From Flavisolibacter ginsengisoli DSM 18119 (GTDB lineage: Bacteria; Bacteroidota; Bacteroidia; Chitinophagales; Chitinophagaceae): a DNA stretch of 64,000 nucleotides. The position numbers and the translations under genes are program-made. Shown here one piece after another: positions 37,326 through 46,230 of this stretch; positions within the stretch are counted from its first letter, which is position 1, and each line of letters begins with the position of its first letter. Under the pieces are notes generated by a model, which saw only the letters and a program-made list of their open reading frames with translations, searched no databases and was not told where the DNA came from. Location of the stretch: positions 124,001-188,000 of the forward strand of contig NZ_FQUU01000004.1 of assembly GCF_900129295.1 (NCBI RefSeq), written 5' to 3'.

Positions 37326-38117
37326 ATGGCCAAGCTAAACGGCCCCCTTGATTTTGTGGGTAGCCTGGGTGGTATTTCCGCCTATAAAATGAAAGGAGTC
37401 AAAAAATCAATCATCAGAAAACCTGGTGGCCCTTCCAGGGAGGATATCAGGACAAAACCTAGCTGTGATATCGTAAGAAGGATCAATTATGAATTTGGAG
37501 GCCGCTCCAGGGCAGGCAAATTTGTACGAGGGTGCTTTAAACCATTGATGTCAGTTTCTGATTTCAACCCCGGCCCTTCCATTTGTTCCATCATGAACCA
37601 TATACAGCCCCTGGACACATCCAGTGAATATGGTAAACGAAGTGTACTTATTTCCAATGCCCTTTACTTACTGGAAGGCTTTAACATCAATCAAAGAAAT
37701 CCTTTTGATACCATGGTGCGCCATCAGCCGCAAGTTGTCATAGACAAGAACAGTTTATCTGCTTCTGTACTATTTCCAGCCCTGGTACCAAGGGTGAATT
37801 TCTTTCCTCCCGGCTCCCATTCCTATTTCAGGATAGCCGCGGTGCTGGCCGTGTTGCCCGACCTTTTTTTCAAAGGGGAAGATTATGGTCCGAAGGATGA
37901 ATTTTCCATCTTTCCTGAAAAGGTTGTAAGTGAATGGCTGGTTGTAAAGACAGGGTCTGAGGCCATACAACTGGACCTTCAACTTCCTGCTGCTCCCTCC
38001 TTCAATAGCTATAGCCTGGTGCTGTCTGTTGGCATAGAGATGGGAGCAGCAGGCATTGCAGGTGCCATTGAAACCATAAAGCACACGGGCTGTGGAAAGA
38101 TACTTGTAACAGCATGA
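37326..38117 (+). CDS. Unknown protein (263 residues), GSLGGISAYKMKG N-terminus
   Basis: No domain with known function recognised. There is no signal peptide or membrane segment. The start (MAKLNGPLDFVGSLGGISAY, then KMKGVKKSIIRKPGGPSR) is basic and glycine-rich. The pattern resembles small Bacteroidota proteins of unknown role with a Gly-x-x-Gly-x-x-x-x-Tyr opening. The remainder looks like a beta-rich globular protein. It is preceded by an 11-bp tandem repeat and is convergent with the DUF486 gene three bases away. Confidence 0.6.
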   Translation: MAKLNGPLDFVGSLGGISAYKMKGVKKSIIRKPGGPSREDIRTKPSCDIVRRINYEFGGRSRAGKFVRGCFKPLMSVSDFNPGPSICSIMNHIQPLDTSSEYGKRSVLISNALYLLEGFNINQRNPFDTMVRHQPQVVIDKNSLSASVLFPALVPRVNFFPPGSHSYFRIAAVLAVLPDLFFKGEDYGPKDEFSIFPEKVVSEWLVVKTGSEAIQLDLQLPAAPSFNSYSLVLSVGIEMGAAGIAGAIETIKHTGCGKILVTA

Positions 38118-38120
38118 CCA

Positions 38121-38453
38121 TTAATTCCTGAACATGAAATAAACGGCCCCTAACAGGAAACAAAAACTAACCAGGTATTTTAATTGGAATGGCTCTTTTA
38201 AAACCAGCACGGCAAAAAAGCTGAAGACCACCAGGGTGATCACTTCCTGTACGATCTTTAACTGGAAGGCGCTGTAGCCATCTGCAAAACCAATGCGGTT
38301 GGCGGGCACCATCAGCATATATTCAAACAAGGCTATGAGCCAGCTTAAGACGATGGCTTTCCAAAGCGGCCAGCCTGTATGTTTCAAATGATAGTACCAG
38401 GCTGTGGTCATGAATATATTGGATGCCGTTAATAGACTAATGGTTTTGAGCAT
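38121..38453 (-). CDS. DMT-superfamily small membrane protein (DUF486)
   Basis: A 110-residue protein with four membrane segments, the half-size of a drug/metabolite transporter. The signatures SNIFMTTAWYYHLK, WLIALFEYMLMVPANRIGF and FQLKIVQEVITLVVFSFFAV are diagnostic for DUF486. It probably works as a dimer. Substrate unknown. Confidence 0.88.
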   Translation of the reverse strand: MLKTISLLTASNIFMTTAWYYHLKHTGWPLWKAIVLSWLIALFEYMLMVPANRIGFADGYSAFQLKIVQEVITLVVFSFFAVLVLKEPFQLKYLVSFCFLLGAVYFMFRN

Positions 38454-38541
38454 GGAATGAATGATTGAAATGAATACGATATTATATAAAACTACTGAAT
38501 GCAGTAATTGTTTAAGTTCTGCTTACGATTGACCAAAATAA

Positions 38542-38570
38542 AAAAGTCTTCCGGGGAAGACTTTTATTAA
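38542..38570 (-). terminator. Terminator of smc
   Basis: On the minus strand AAAAGTCTT...AAGACTTTT (38565 to 38542) with a CCCCGG tip is followed by a T-rich run. It lies 22 bases after the smc stop. Confidence 0.75.
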
Positions 38571-38591
38571 AATAATGAAAGTTCTTTCTGT

Positions 38592-41500
38592 TTAATTCAG
38601 GCTCCTGAAATCCACTGGAACCAGTTTACTCACTCCCGGCTCCTGCATGGTCACTCCATAGATAACATCCACCGTGCTCATGGTAGTTTTATTGTGGGTA
38701 ACAATAATGAACTGCGAGTTGTTACTGAATTCACGGATCATATTGGTGAACTTACCTACGTTGGCATCATCGAGCGGGGCATCCACCTCGTCAAGGATAC
38801 AGAATGGTGCTGGCTTGATCAGGTAAATGGCAAATAATAAGGCCGTAGCGGTCAATGTCCTTTCTCCCCCGCTTAACTGCCCAATGCTGCTGGGGCGTTT
38901 ACCCTTTGGCTTAGCCATTATATCGATACCAGTTTCGGCCAGGTTGTCCGGGTTGTCCAGGATCAGATCGCACTGATCATCTTCCGTAAACAGGCTTTTG
39001 AATACACGGCGGAAATTTTCCCTTACCTGGTTAAAGGTTTCGAGGAACTTCTGGTTGGCTGTAGTTTCCACTTCGGCAATGGTTTGCAATAAACTTTGCT
39101 TGGCGTTTACCAGGTCATCTTTTTGCTCAACGATAAACTCGTAACGCTTTTTCATTTCTTCAAAAGCTTCGATAGCTGTAGGATTCACCTCGCCCAGGTT
39201 TTCCAGGCGCTTTTTCATGCGGTCACTCTTTTCCTGCAATTCTTCCACAGGCGTTTCGGAGTTTCGCGGCTCATCTAAAATATCTTCCAGGACAATTCTA
39301 AATTCTACATTCAAACGTTCTTTCATTCCGGCCAACTGAAGCTTGACATCCGTGAGCTTATCTTTTATTTCAGAAAGCAAATGTTCTATTTGTTCTTTTT
39401 CCTTGACCTTATGTCTTAGTTCACTTTCCTTGGCTGCCAATTGATTTCTCAGGTTGTAATATGCCTGGTCAGCTTCATTCAGAATATGCTCCTGGTCTTC
39501 CTTCCGGCGCATCAATTCAAAAAGCCCTTCCTCCACCTGTTTCAGGTTGTCCTGGGAGGATGTAATATTTTCTGTTGTTTCCTTGAGTTGTACCGTGTTT
39601 AATTCGACCTGGCTTTTGAGGTCATTCAGCTGGTTGCTTTTAAAATTAAGCTCCTGCTTTAATGCCGTGATCTTGCTTTGCTCACGGGTCACCTGGAGGT
39701 TCAGGTTGTTATACTGCGTATTGATCTCGTTGTATTCCAGCTCAATATTCCGGTAAGCTGTTTCTGCTTCCTGTAATTGAGCAGTATACTCAGAAAGTGT
39801 TTGATTTAATTGGGTAAGTTCATTACGAACATTCTCGATGGAACCATGTGTACTGTCCAATTGGGATTGCAGGTCCTCAATGCGGTTTTGTGCAGTAGCC
39901 TGTGAATGATTCAGGTTCTCCAGTTTATTCTGCTGTCCATACAATTGGTTATTCAATTGCTGGATCTCCTGCTCGGTTTGACGGATCACGTTTTCTTTCA
40001 AATCTGCATTGAAGGTGATCACCTCATTATGACGGGCCTGTATCTGGCTATTCAGTTCATCAACGATCAGTTTTTGCGAGGCTATCTGTTCCCTTAATTT
40101 TTCAAGATTCTTTGCCCTACCGATCTTTTTTCCTTCAAACAAACCAACACTACCACCAGACAATGTATAACTACCTTTTACATATTTGCCATGCTTTTCC
40201 AGGATCACAAATCCATTGCTATTTACCAGTGCTGAATCGTCATTGGCAATAAATACATTACTTAATAATTGCTCCGCTAACTTCCGGTATTGTTCATCTA
40301 CTTCTATGACATCAAGCGCGGGTATGGTATCACCAGGCAAATGGGCCGGTGATACGGGTGTCGCGTCATTGACCTTGTCCAGCAAAAAGAAATTTGCTTT
40401 TCCTTTTTTGTTATCATCCAGCAAATGAACTGCCTGTAAACCTTCTTTCAAATCATTGACCACGTAATAGTTCAGGTAAGGCTCCAGTACATTTTCAACA
40501 GCCGCCCTGAATTCTTCTTTTACATAGATGATATCAGAAAGAATAGGCGCCTTATGATTCCAGCCATTATTGTTATGAAGGAATTTCACGCTTTCAGGAT
40601 AACCTTCCATTGAATCTATAAGACTCTTTAAAAGATCATGCTCATTCCTTTTGGAGTCAAGCTTTCTTGTTTCTTCGGCCAGTTTGGATCTTAATCCTTC
40701 AAGAACTGCCTGTGTTTGTAATATCTGTTCTTTGGTATTATTATGGTGCTGTTGCAATTGTTCCAAATCTACCTGCCGGGCTTCGAGGGCCTTTTGCTTT
40801 TCCTCTTTTTCTATCTCCAATTGCTGTATCTGGTCCTGCCTGTTGGCTTTCTCTTCTTCCAACTGGAATATGGTCCTTTGCAGGTTTTGTATGGAAGTAT
40901 CGGCAACCGCCACCTTTTTCTCCGCATCAAACTGGCTGCGTTGCACCTGCTGGTAAGAAGAACGCAGGTTATTTAGTTTATTCCTGTTCTCATCCAGGAT
41001 ATTTCTACGGGCATCTACCTGTGAACGCAATTCTTCCAACTGGCCCGTTAAAGATTCCAGTGTCTGCTCTTCTTCACCCAACTGCTGCTTTGTAAAATTG
41101 ATGCTTTCATCAATACCCGTTATCTGGCCTTCTGCCTTACCTAAAAATTGTGTAAGGTTTGTTTCCCTTTCTTTCAGGTATTCAAGTCGCTGGGCTGCCA
41201 GGTTCTTTTCATTTTCCCTGGTTCGTACGGTTTGAACCAATTCATTAAAGCCCTGCTGCAGTGTGTGTAGTTCCTTTTCCCTGGTGATGAATCCTACCCT
41301 TTCCTGTTCCAGGCTGGCTTCTTCGCCTGCCACCAGGGCCTCTAAAGCGATGCGTTTATCGGTTTCTGTATCGTGTTGCTCATTAAGTGCTCTGAAGGTC
41401 AGGTTGAAGCCTTCCAGGGCAGCCTTGGCCAATTCTATGCTTATCTCCCTGTAATCTTTTTTGATCTCGTAATATTTCTGGGCCTTCTTTGCCTGGTTTT

Positions 41501-42116
41501 CAAGTGTTTTCAACTGGTTGTTGATCTCGAATAACAAATCTTCAATACGGGCAAGGTCCTGCTCTGTGGCATCCAGTTTTTGCTTCGCTTCTTTTTTACG
41601 GGTCTTATAGATGGAGATGCCGGCAGCCTGCTCCAGCATTCTGCGACGGCTATTTTCCTTATCCTTGATCAGGTCATCCACCATTCCCAATTCAATAATG
41701 GCATAACTATCGGTAGAAATACCGGTATCCATGAAAAGATTCTGGATATCCTTTAGCCGGCATTGCACATCATTCAGGCGGTATTCACTTTCACCGTTCT
41801 TATAAAATTTACGCGTTATGGTGATAGTGGTAAATTCAGTAGGGAGAAGATTCTTGGTGTTTTCAAATGTCAAGCTTACTTCGGCCAGTCCACTGGCGCT
41901 CCTGGTTTTGGAGCCATTGAAAACAAGGCTTTCCAGGTTTTCAGACCTCAGATGAGATATCTTTTGTTCGCCAATAACCCAGCGAATACTGTCCACAATG
42001 TTGCTTTTACCGCACCCGTTGGGACCTACGATACCAGTGATGTTTTCATCGAAACTAACCAGGGTTTTATCAGCAAAGCTTTTAAAACCCTTGATTTCCA
42101 GTGATTTTAGTCGCAC
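38592..42116 (-). CDS. smc: Chromosome segregation ATPase SMC
   Basis: A 1174-residue protein beginning with GTG at 42116 (MRLKSLEIKGFKSFADKT). Walker A is GIVGPNGCGKSNIVD (residue about 32). Two long coiled coils flank a hinge at about 500-660, with segments such as LSDIIYVKEEFRAAVENVL. The ABC signature LSGGERTLTATALLFAI and Walker B FCILDEVDAPLDDANV close the head. It forms a ring that compacts and segregates chromosomes with ScpA and ScpB, whose genes are not in the window. Confidence 0.97.
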   Translation of the reverse strand: MRLKSLEIKGFKSFADKTLVSFDENITGIVGPNGCGKSNIVDSIRWVIGEQKISHLRSENLESLVFNGSKTRSASGLAEVSLTFENTKNLLPTEFTTITITRKFYKNGESEYRLNDVQCRLKDIQNLFMDTGISTDSYAIIELGMVDDLIKDKENSRRRMLEQAAGISIYKTRKKEAKQKLDATEQDLARIEDLLFEINNQLKTLENQAKKAQKYYEIKKDYREISIELAKAALEGFNLTFRALNEQHDTETDKRIALEALVAGEEASLEQERVGFITREKELHTLQQGFNELVQTVRTRENEKNLAAQRLEYLKERETNLTQFLGKAEGQITGIDESINFTKQQLGEEEQTLESLTGQLEELRSQVDARRNILDENRNKLNNLRSSYQQVQRSQFDAEKKVAVADTSIQNLQRTIFQLEEEKANRQDQIQQLEIEKEEKQKALEARQVDLEQLQQHHNNTKEQILQTQAVLEGLRSKLAEETRKLDSKRNEHDLLKSLIDSMEGYPESVKFLHNNNGWNHKAPILSDIIYVKEEFRAAVENVLEPYLNYYVVNDLKEGLQAVHLLDDNKKGKANFFLLDKVNDATPVSPAHLPGDTIPALDVIEVDEQYRKLAEQLLSNVFIANDDSALVNSNGFVILEKHGKYVKGSYTLSGGSVGLFEGKKIGRAKNLEKLREQIASQKLIVDELNSQIQARHNEVITFNADLKENVIRQTEQEIQQLNNQLYGQQNKLENLNHSQATAQNRIEDLQSQLDSTHGSIENVRNELTQLNQTLSEYTAQLQEAETAYRNIELEYNEINTQYNNLNLQVTREQSKITALKQELNFKSNQLNDLKSQVELNTVQLKETTENITSSQDNLKQVEEGLFELMRRKEDQEHILNEADQAYYNLRNQLAAKESELRHKVKEKEQIEHLLSEIKDKLTDVKLQLAGMKERLNVEFRIVLEDILDEPRNSETPVEELQEKSDRMKKRLENLGEVNPTAIEAFEEMKKRYEFIVEQKDDLVNAKQSLLQTIAEVETTANQKFLETFNQVRENFRRVFKSLFTEDDQCDLILDNPDNLAETGIDIMAKPKGKRPSSIGQLSGGERTLTATALLFAIYLIKPAPFCILDEVDAPLDDANVGKFTNMIREFSNNSQFIIVTHNKTTMSTVDVIYGVTMQEPGVSKLVPVDFRSLN

Positions 42117-42138
42117 TCTTCAGCAATTTTATGACCGG

Positions 42139-42146
42139 CAAATATA
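42139..42146 (-). promoter_or_regulatory. Putative -7 box for smc
   Basis: TATATTTG on the minus strand, an exact TAnnTTTG match, 22 bases before the GTG start. A clear -33 TTG at the usual spacing is not seen. Confidence 0.4.
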
Positions 42147-42321
42147 ACGGAATGAATGTATAATATCAGTCAATTTAACAGTAGGCGCCGGTGCTTTATA
42201 CCCAATTTTTACACAGGAAGGACTGCAATTCTGTCGCTTAATTTGAGTTTAAGTGATCGGACGGTTTTTATTCTCAGAATTTTTTGCCTTCTTTTGTATA
42301 GAAACAAATATTCCAACGACT

Positions 42322-43104
42322 ATGAACATTATTGTTCCTACCGATTTTAGCCCAATTTCCCTGAATGCCGCCCAGTTTGCAGCCAAAATGCTTGCGGGTC
42401 AATATGAATCGACCCTTGTATTGTACCATGTTTACAGTAATTCTAAAGAAGCCGTAGATGCTAATAATAAACTACAGGAGTTAAAAACCCAACTTTTAGC
42501 TGATGGTGTAGTGAAAATTGAAACTATTGCTGAAGAAGGTGATGATTTCATTGAATGCCTTGATCGTAAAGTACGCTATATGGATGCCGTACTTCTTGTG
42601 ATGTCTATAAACGACAAGAACAAACTGGAGCAGGTAATCTCCAGCAGTAATTCCCTGAGGATGATTGAAAAGAACTTATGTCCTGTTTTGGTTATTCCTC
42701 AAAATGCAAAATTCAACCAGATCAAAAATGTAGCCTTAGCATCTGATTTCAAGGATGTTCAGAATTCTATACCCCTGGTGCCGGTGAAAAAGGTTTTGAA
42801 CCTGTTTGGGCCTAACCTGCATATTGTAAATATCAACAGTGAAATCTATGTTTCTTTAAGTGAAGAATACCTGGAACAGCGTAGAATGATGCTGGAAATG
42901 TTTCATGAATTTCATCCTGAGTTTTATTTTATCACCACTTATGATTTTCATGAAACCCTGCGCCAATTCATTGATGATAAAAATATAGACCTGGTACTTA
43001 CTTTTCCGCGTAAGCATTCATTTATCAACAACCTGATAAAAGGTAATAACACGAAGAAATTGGTATTGGAGAGTGCCATCCCGGTTCTGGCTGCACACGA
43101 GTAA
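42322..43104 (+). CDS. UspA-type universal stress protein (two-domain)
   Basis: The ATG at 42322 begins the standard UspA strand (MNIIVPTDFSPISLNAAQFA); an ATG at 42253 would add 23 residues not seen in the family. The 260-residue protein has a first Usp domain ending LRMIEKNLCPVLVIPQNA and a second degenerate one ending LVLESAIPVLAAHE. The ATP-binding GxxGx9GS loop is not evident. Cytoplasmic stress role by family. Confidence 0.88.
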   Translation: MNIIVPTDFSPISLNAAQFAAKMLAGQYESTLVLYHVYSNSKEAVDANNKLQELKTQLLADGVVKIETIAEEGDDFIECLDRKVRYMDAVLLVMSINDKNKLEQVISSSNSLRMIEKNLCPVLVIPQNAKFNQIKNVALASDFKDVQNSIPLVPVKKVLNLFGPNLHIVNINSEIYVSLSEEYLEQRRMMLEMFHEFHPEFYFITTYDFHETLRQFIDDKNIDLVLTFPRKHSFINNLIKGNNTKKLVLESAIPVLAAHE

Positions 43105-43198
43105 TACATGGTAATTTCCTGGTTTTAAGGAATTGTATTGCGCATGCCCAAATCCTGGAAACAGGCAGTCTTTATAGGGCGGGTAACTTTTTTTTACG

Positions 43199-43236
43199 AA
43201 CCTCCTGGCCTAATTTCGGCCTGGAGGTTTTTTATT
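43199..43236 (+). terminator. Terminator after the universal stress protein gene
   Basis: AACCTCCTGGCC (43199-43210) pairs with GGCCTGGAGGTT (43218-43229), one internal mismatch, then a T-run. Confidence 0.75.
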
Positions 43237-43253
43237 AACGTTTGTTTGCTTTT

Positions 43254-44201
43254 ATGAAGAACATAAAACTGATAGAAGTTCCATCAGAAATTGGTGCAGG
43301 AACAAGAGGTGCCAGCCTTGGTATTGAGGCGATTAAGATCGCTGCACTGGATTTTATGAGTAATTTCTTTATTCATTTTCCTTCTGAAAAAATACCTACA
43401 GAGAATAAGCTATTGTATGAGGCCATTGAATCGCCATATGCCAAACGTATCAAAGGCATTGTATCCATGTACGATAAGGTAAGCAAGGCTGTTTCAGATT
43501 CCATAAAGAACAACTTCTTCCCGGTAATATTAAGCGGGGATCATTCCATAGCGGGAGCCACCATAGCCGGTATAAAAATGGCAAAACCCAAAAGTAAACT
43601 TGGGGTAATCTGGATAGACGCTCATGCTGATCTGCATACACCTTTTACCACGCCATCGGGAAACCTGCATGGTATGTCAGTGGCCACGGCAATTAATGAA
43701 GATAACAGTGAAAGTGCGGTGCATGAACCAGATGCTGAAACAGTGAAACAATGGAACTACCTGAAAACCATAGGTAAGATAGCTCCCAAGGTGCTGCCTG
43801 AAGATGTAGTATATATTTCCCTGAGAGACTACGAAAAAGAAGAAAAGAACCTTATTGATAAATATGGGATGAAGGTGATCACTACCAAGGAAGTACGCAG
43901 TAAAGGACCTGAGAACATTGTTAGAGCCGTGACACGGTATTTCAGCGACTGTTCGGATATCTATATTTCCCTGGACGTGGATAGCCTTGATTCTTCCATC
44001 AGCAAAGGGACCGGCACACCGGTAAGCAATGGTTTAAAGGAAAGAGAGGCAGAAGACCTGATCAGCAAATTCATGCAAAACAGGAAAGTATGCTGTTTTG
44101 AAATAACTGAGGTGAACCCCACCCTTGATAAGGAAAACCTGATGGCAGAAATAGCATTCAACATATTGCAGCGAAGCGTGAATGTTTTATTAATGAGTTA
44201 A
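43254..44201 (+). CDS. rocF: Arginase/agmatinase-family ureohydrolase (arginase-like)
   Basis: The ATG at 43254 (MKNIKLIEVPSEIGAGTRG) is preferred over 43242. The 315-residue protein has the three manganese-binding blocks of ureohydrolases: LSGDHSIAGA, WIDAHADLHTP and SLDVDSLDSSISKGTGTPV. Closest resemblance is to arginases that give ornithine and urea. Family members include agmatinases and formiminoglutamases, so the exact substrate is not certain. Its stop overlaps the possible ATG of the next gene (TAATG). Confidence 0.85.
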   Translation: MKNIKLIEVPSEIGAGTRGASLGIEAIKIAALDFMSNFFIHFPSEKIPTENKLLYEAIESPYAKRIKGIVSMYDKVSKAVSDSIKNNFFPVILSGDHSIAGATIAGIKMAKPKSKLGVIWIDAHADLHTPFTTPSGNLHGMSVATAINEDNSESAVHEPDAETVKQWNYLKTIGKIAPKVLPEDVVYISLRDYEKEEKNLIDKYGMKVITTKEVRSKGPENIVRAVTRYFSDCSDIYISLDVDSLDSSISKGTGTPVSNGLKEREAEDLISKFMQNRKVCCFEITEVNPTLDKENLMAEIAFNILQRSVNVLLMS

Positions 44202-44242
44202 TGCAACGCACGGCAACCTATGGTTGTCAGGAAAGAAAAACA

Positions 44243-44605
44243 ATGGGAAAGTTCATCCTCCTTTTGCTCATTACCTTTCTTTTCCAGGGCTGCTCAAAAG
44301 AAAAAAGGAAATTGGTCAGAGGCACTGTTATAATGCAACAAGGTTGTGCACCAGGCGCCTGGTTAATTAAACTCACAGATCCGGACCCGAAAAGATTTTC
44401 CTTCCTGTGTAATAAAGAAACTTCTATAATATCTTCGGCCATTTACCATTGCGGCAATGCAGTGTATATTCTTTCTATGCCTGCCAGCATGGCACAAGTA
44501 GGCAAAAAAGTGAAATTTTCATTGTGGACAGATAAGGGACCGTACTGTTTCTCATCTAACTTAGCACCCCATCACCTGGAAGTGCAAGACCTTTCAGAAG
44601 AATAA
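44243..44605 (+). CDS. Unknown lipoprotein (about 120 residues)
   Basis: The ATG at 44243 gives a lipoprotein signal (MGKFILLLLITFLFQGC, lipid Cys 17). An ATG at 44201, overlapping the arginase stop, would put 14 polar residues before it but may serve in translational coupling. The mature part is about 100 residues, with four Cys (in QGCAPG, FLCNKE, YHCGNA and PYCFSS) possibly forming disulfides. No domain recognised. Confidence 0.7.
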   Translation: MGKFILLLLITFLFQGCSKEKRKLVRGTVIMQQGCAPGAWLIKLTDPDPKRFSFLCNKETSIISSAIYHCGNAVYILSMPASMAQVGKKVKFSLWTDKGPYCFSSNLAPHHLEVQDLSEE

Positions 44606-44610
44606 AAGAT

Positions 44611-45201
44611 ATGCGTACAATACTTTTCGTTGTTAGTTTATGTTTTTCATGCCTGGCATCTACTGCCCAGCATAGTTATAAAGATTCCATTCAATCGTTC
44701 ATAAATCAATACAGGGATACCCATGAAGTGATAAATAGAGATGACAGAAAAAAACTGAGTTTTTTTCCTGTAAACGAGAAATACCGGGTAAAAGCAAAAT
44801 TCGAGAAAACTACTTCTAATTCATGGTTCCTGATGCCTACTTCAGGTACACTTAAAAAAACATACAGGCTATATGGAGTACTGCACTTTAAAATAGATGG
44901 AGCTCCGCTCCAGCTTAATGTGTACCAATCCCAGGATCTTTTACAAAGCGAAAAGTATAAAGATTATTTATTTCTGCCATTTACCGATAGTACCTCGGGA
45001 TACGAAAGCTACCATGGTGGCCGTTACCTTGACCTCACATTTGATGATATACAAGGAAATGAGGTGGTACTGGATTTTAATAAGGCTTACAATCCATATT
45101 GTGCCTATGTAACAGGCAGGTATAATTGCCCTATTCCTCCGCCAGATAACCATTTACACATTGCTGTGAAGGCTGGCGAAATGAGTTATAACAAGGAATA
45201 A
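44611..45201 (+). CDS. DUF1684 secreted protein
   Basis: A 196-residue protein with a signal peptide (about 1-19, ending ASTAQ). The DUF1684 pattern is clear: RDDRKKLSFFPVNEKYRVKA, then LPFTDSTSGYESYHGGRYLD and the end YNCPIPPPDNHLHIAVKAGE. Its function is unknown. It starts six bases after the preceding lipoprotein stop, so arginase, lipoprotein and DUF1684 genes probably form one unit. Confidence 0.88.
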   Translation: MRTILFVVSLCFSCLASTAQHSYKDSIQSFINQYRDTHEVINRDDRKKLSFFPVNEKYRVKAKFEKTTSNSWFLMPTSGTLKKTYRLYGVLHFKIDGAPLQLNVYQSQDLLQSEKYKDYLFLPFTDSTSGYESYHGGRYLDLTFDDIQGNEVVLDFNKAYNPYCAYVTGRYNCPIPPPDNHLHIAVKAGEMSYNKE

Positions 45202-45246
45202 TCAAACAGGAATAATGCATCTCTGCGGGAATAGTATTCCAAAGTA

Positions 45247-46137
45247 CTAAGTACTGAAGGTTTTGGCTAATCCATCAGCAAAACTTAAAGGCTGGTAGCC
45301 AAGTTCCTCTTTCGCTTTTGAAATATTAAATCCTGTTTTTTGAGGTCTTTTTGCAGGTTCTTTCAAATCCTTTTCAGTGATAGATTTAATTAAGCTGGCA
45401 TCGAGGTGTAAATAATCAGCTACAGCAACAGCCATTTGATAAGGCGACATAATATCCGGGCCTGACAAATGATAAACGCCGGTAACTTGTTTTTCTATGA
45501 TCTGGAGGATGCCCGCAGCAAGGTCTTCCACATAAGTGGGAGTTCTAATTTGGTCTGAGAAAATACTGAGCTGTTTACCTTTTTCCAAAGCTTTTGCCAC
45601 TACTGTCAATAGATTATCCCTGCTGGCAACAGGTTTTCCATACACTAACACAGTGCGCACAATTGCCCAGGGATGTGGATACTGCATCACCTCATCTTCA
45701 GCAAGGATCTTTGTATGGCCATAATAATTTACGGCCTTTCTTTCCTCTGCTTCTGCATACATACCTTTATTACCATCAAAAACGAAATCTGTAGATAGAA
45801 AAATGAACCTGGCTCCTATCCTTTCACAGGCATTTAATAAATGAATGGTGGCCACTACATTATTTTGAAAAGCATTTTCCCTGTCTTTTTCACATTCATC
45901 TGGCTTTGAGATGGCCCCGCAGTGAACCACAATTCCCGGTTGATATCTTGCAATTGCACTGTCCACTTCTTCCTTTTGAGTAAAATCAAGCGAGGTATAT
46001 TGAAAACCTTCTCCTGTAAATGGCAAACGGCATTCGCCCCTTCCTGATGCAATAACTGTGTAAGCACTTTCCAACAACAGCTTTGTAAGATAATAGCCAA
46101 GGAAACCGTTTGCCCCGGTGATCAATACTTTGTTCAT
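45247..46137 (-). CDS. SDR/RmlD-like NAD(P)-dependent sugar-nucleotide reductase
   Basis: A 296-residue extended SDR with the NAD(P) motif VLITGANGFLGYYL, the downstream FLSTDFVFDG and the active-site YxxxK in YYGHTKILAE. The C-terminal half matches dTDP-4-dehydrorhamnose reductase (RmlD) and also the regulatory subunit MAT2B group. No rhamnose genes are adjacent, so the substrate remains open. A canonical promoter lies directly before the ATG (see 46142). Confidence 0.82.
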   Translation of the reverse strand: MNKVLITGANGFLGYYLTKLLLESAYTVIASGRGECRLPFTGEGFQYTSLDFTQKEEVDSAIARYQPGIVVHCGAISKPDECEKDRENAFQNNVVATIHLLNACERIGARFIFLSTDFVFDGNKGMYAEAEERKAVNYYGHTKILAEDEVMQYPHPWAIVRTVLVYGKPVASRDNLLTVVAKALEKGKQLSIFSDQIRTPTYVEDLAAGILQIIEKQVTGVYHLSGPDIMSPYQMAVAVADYLHLDASLIKSITEKDLKEPAKRPQKTGFNISKAKEELGYQPLSFADGLAKTFST

Positions 46138-46141
46138 CTTT

Positions 46142-46171
46142 CAAAATTAACTGCAACCTTCCTGCCTGCAA
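46142..46171 (-). promoter_or_regulatory. Canonical promoter for the RmlD-like gene, nearly leaderless
   Basis: TTG (46171-46169), a 19-base spacer, and TAATTTTG (46149-46142) on the minus strand fit the Bacteroidota consensus. The box ends four bases before the ATG at 46137, so the transcript would have almost no 5' leader. Confidence 0.5.
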
Positions 46172-46202
46172 GTGAGAAATGATAATGGAAGTCAAATTTG
46201 CT

Positions 46203-46210
46203 TAGGTTTG
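46203..46210 (+). promoter_or_regulatory. Putative -7 box for the 3-hydroxybutyryl-CoA dehydrogenase gene
   Basis: TAGGTTTG matches TAnnTTTG and lies 20 bases before the ATG at 46231. No convincing -33 TTG. Confidence 0.35.
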
Positions 46211-46230
46211 CCTTCCATAAATCAGAATAT

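Noticed and set aside
40667-41095. 142-codon plus-strand frame and others within 38.6-42.1 kb
   Set aside because: All are shadows of smc, whose full head, hinge and coiled-coil structure is intact.
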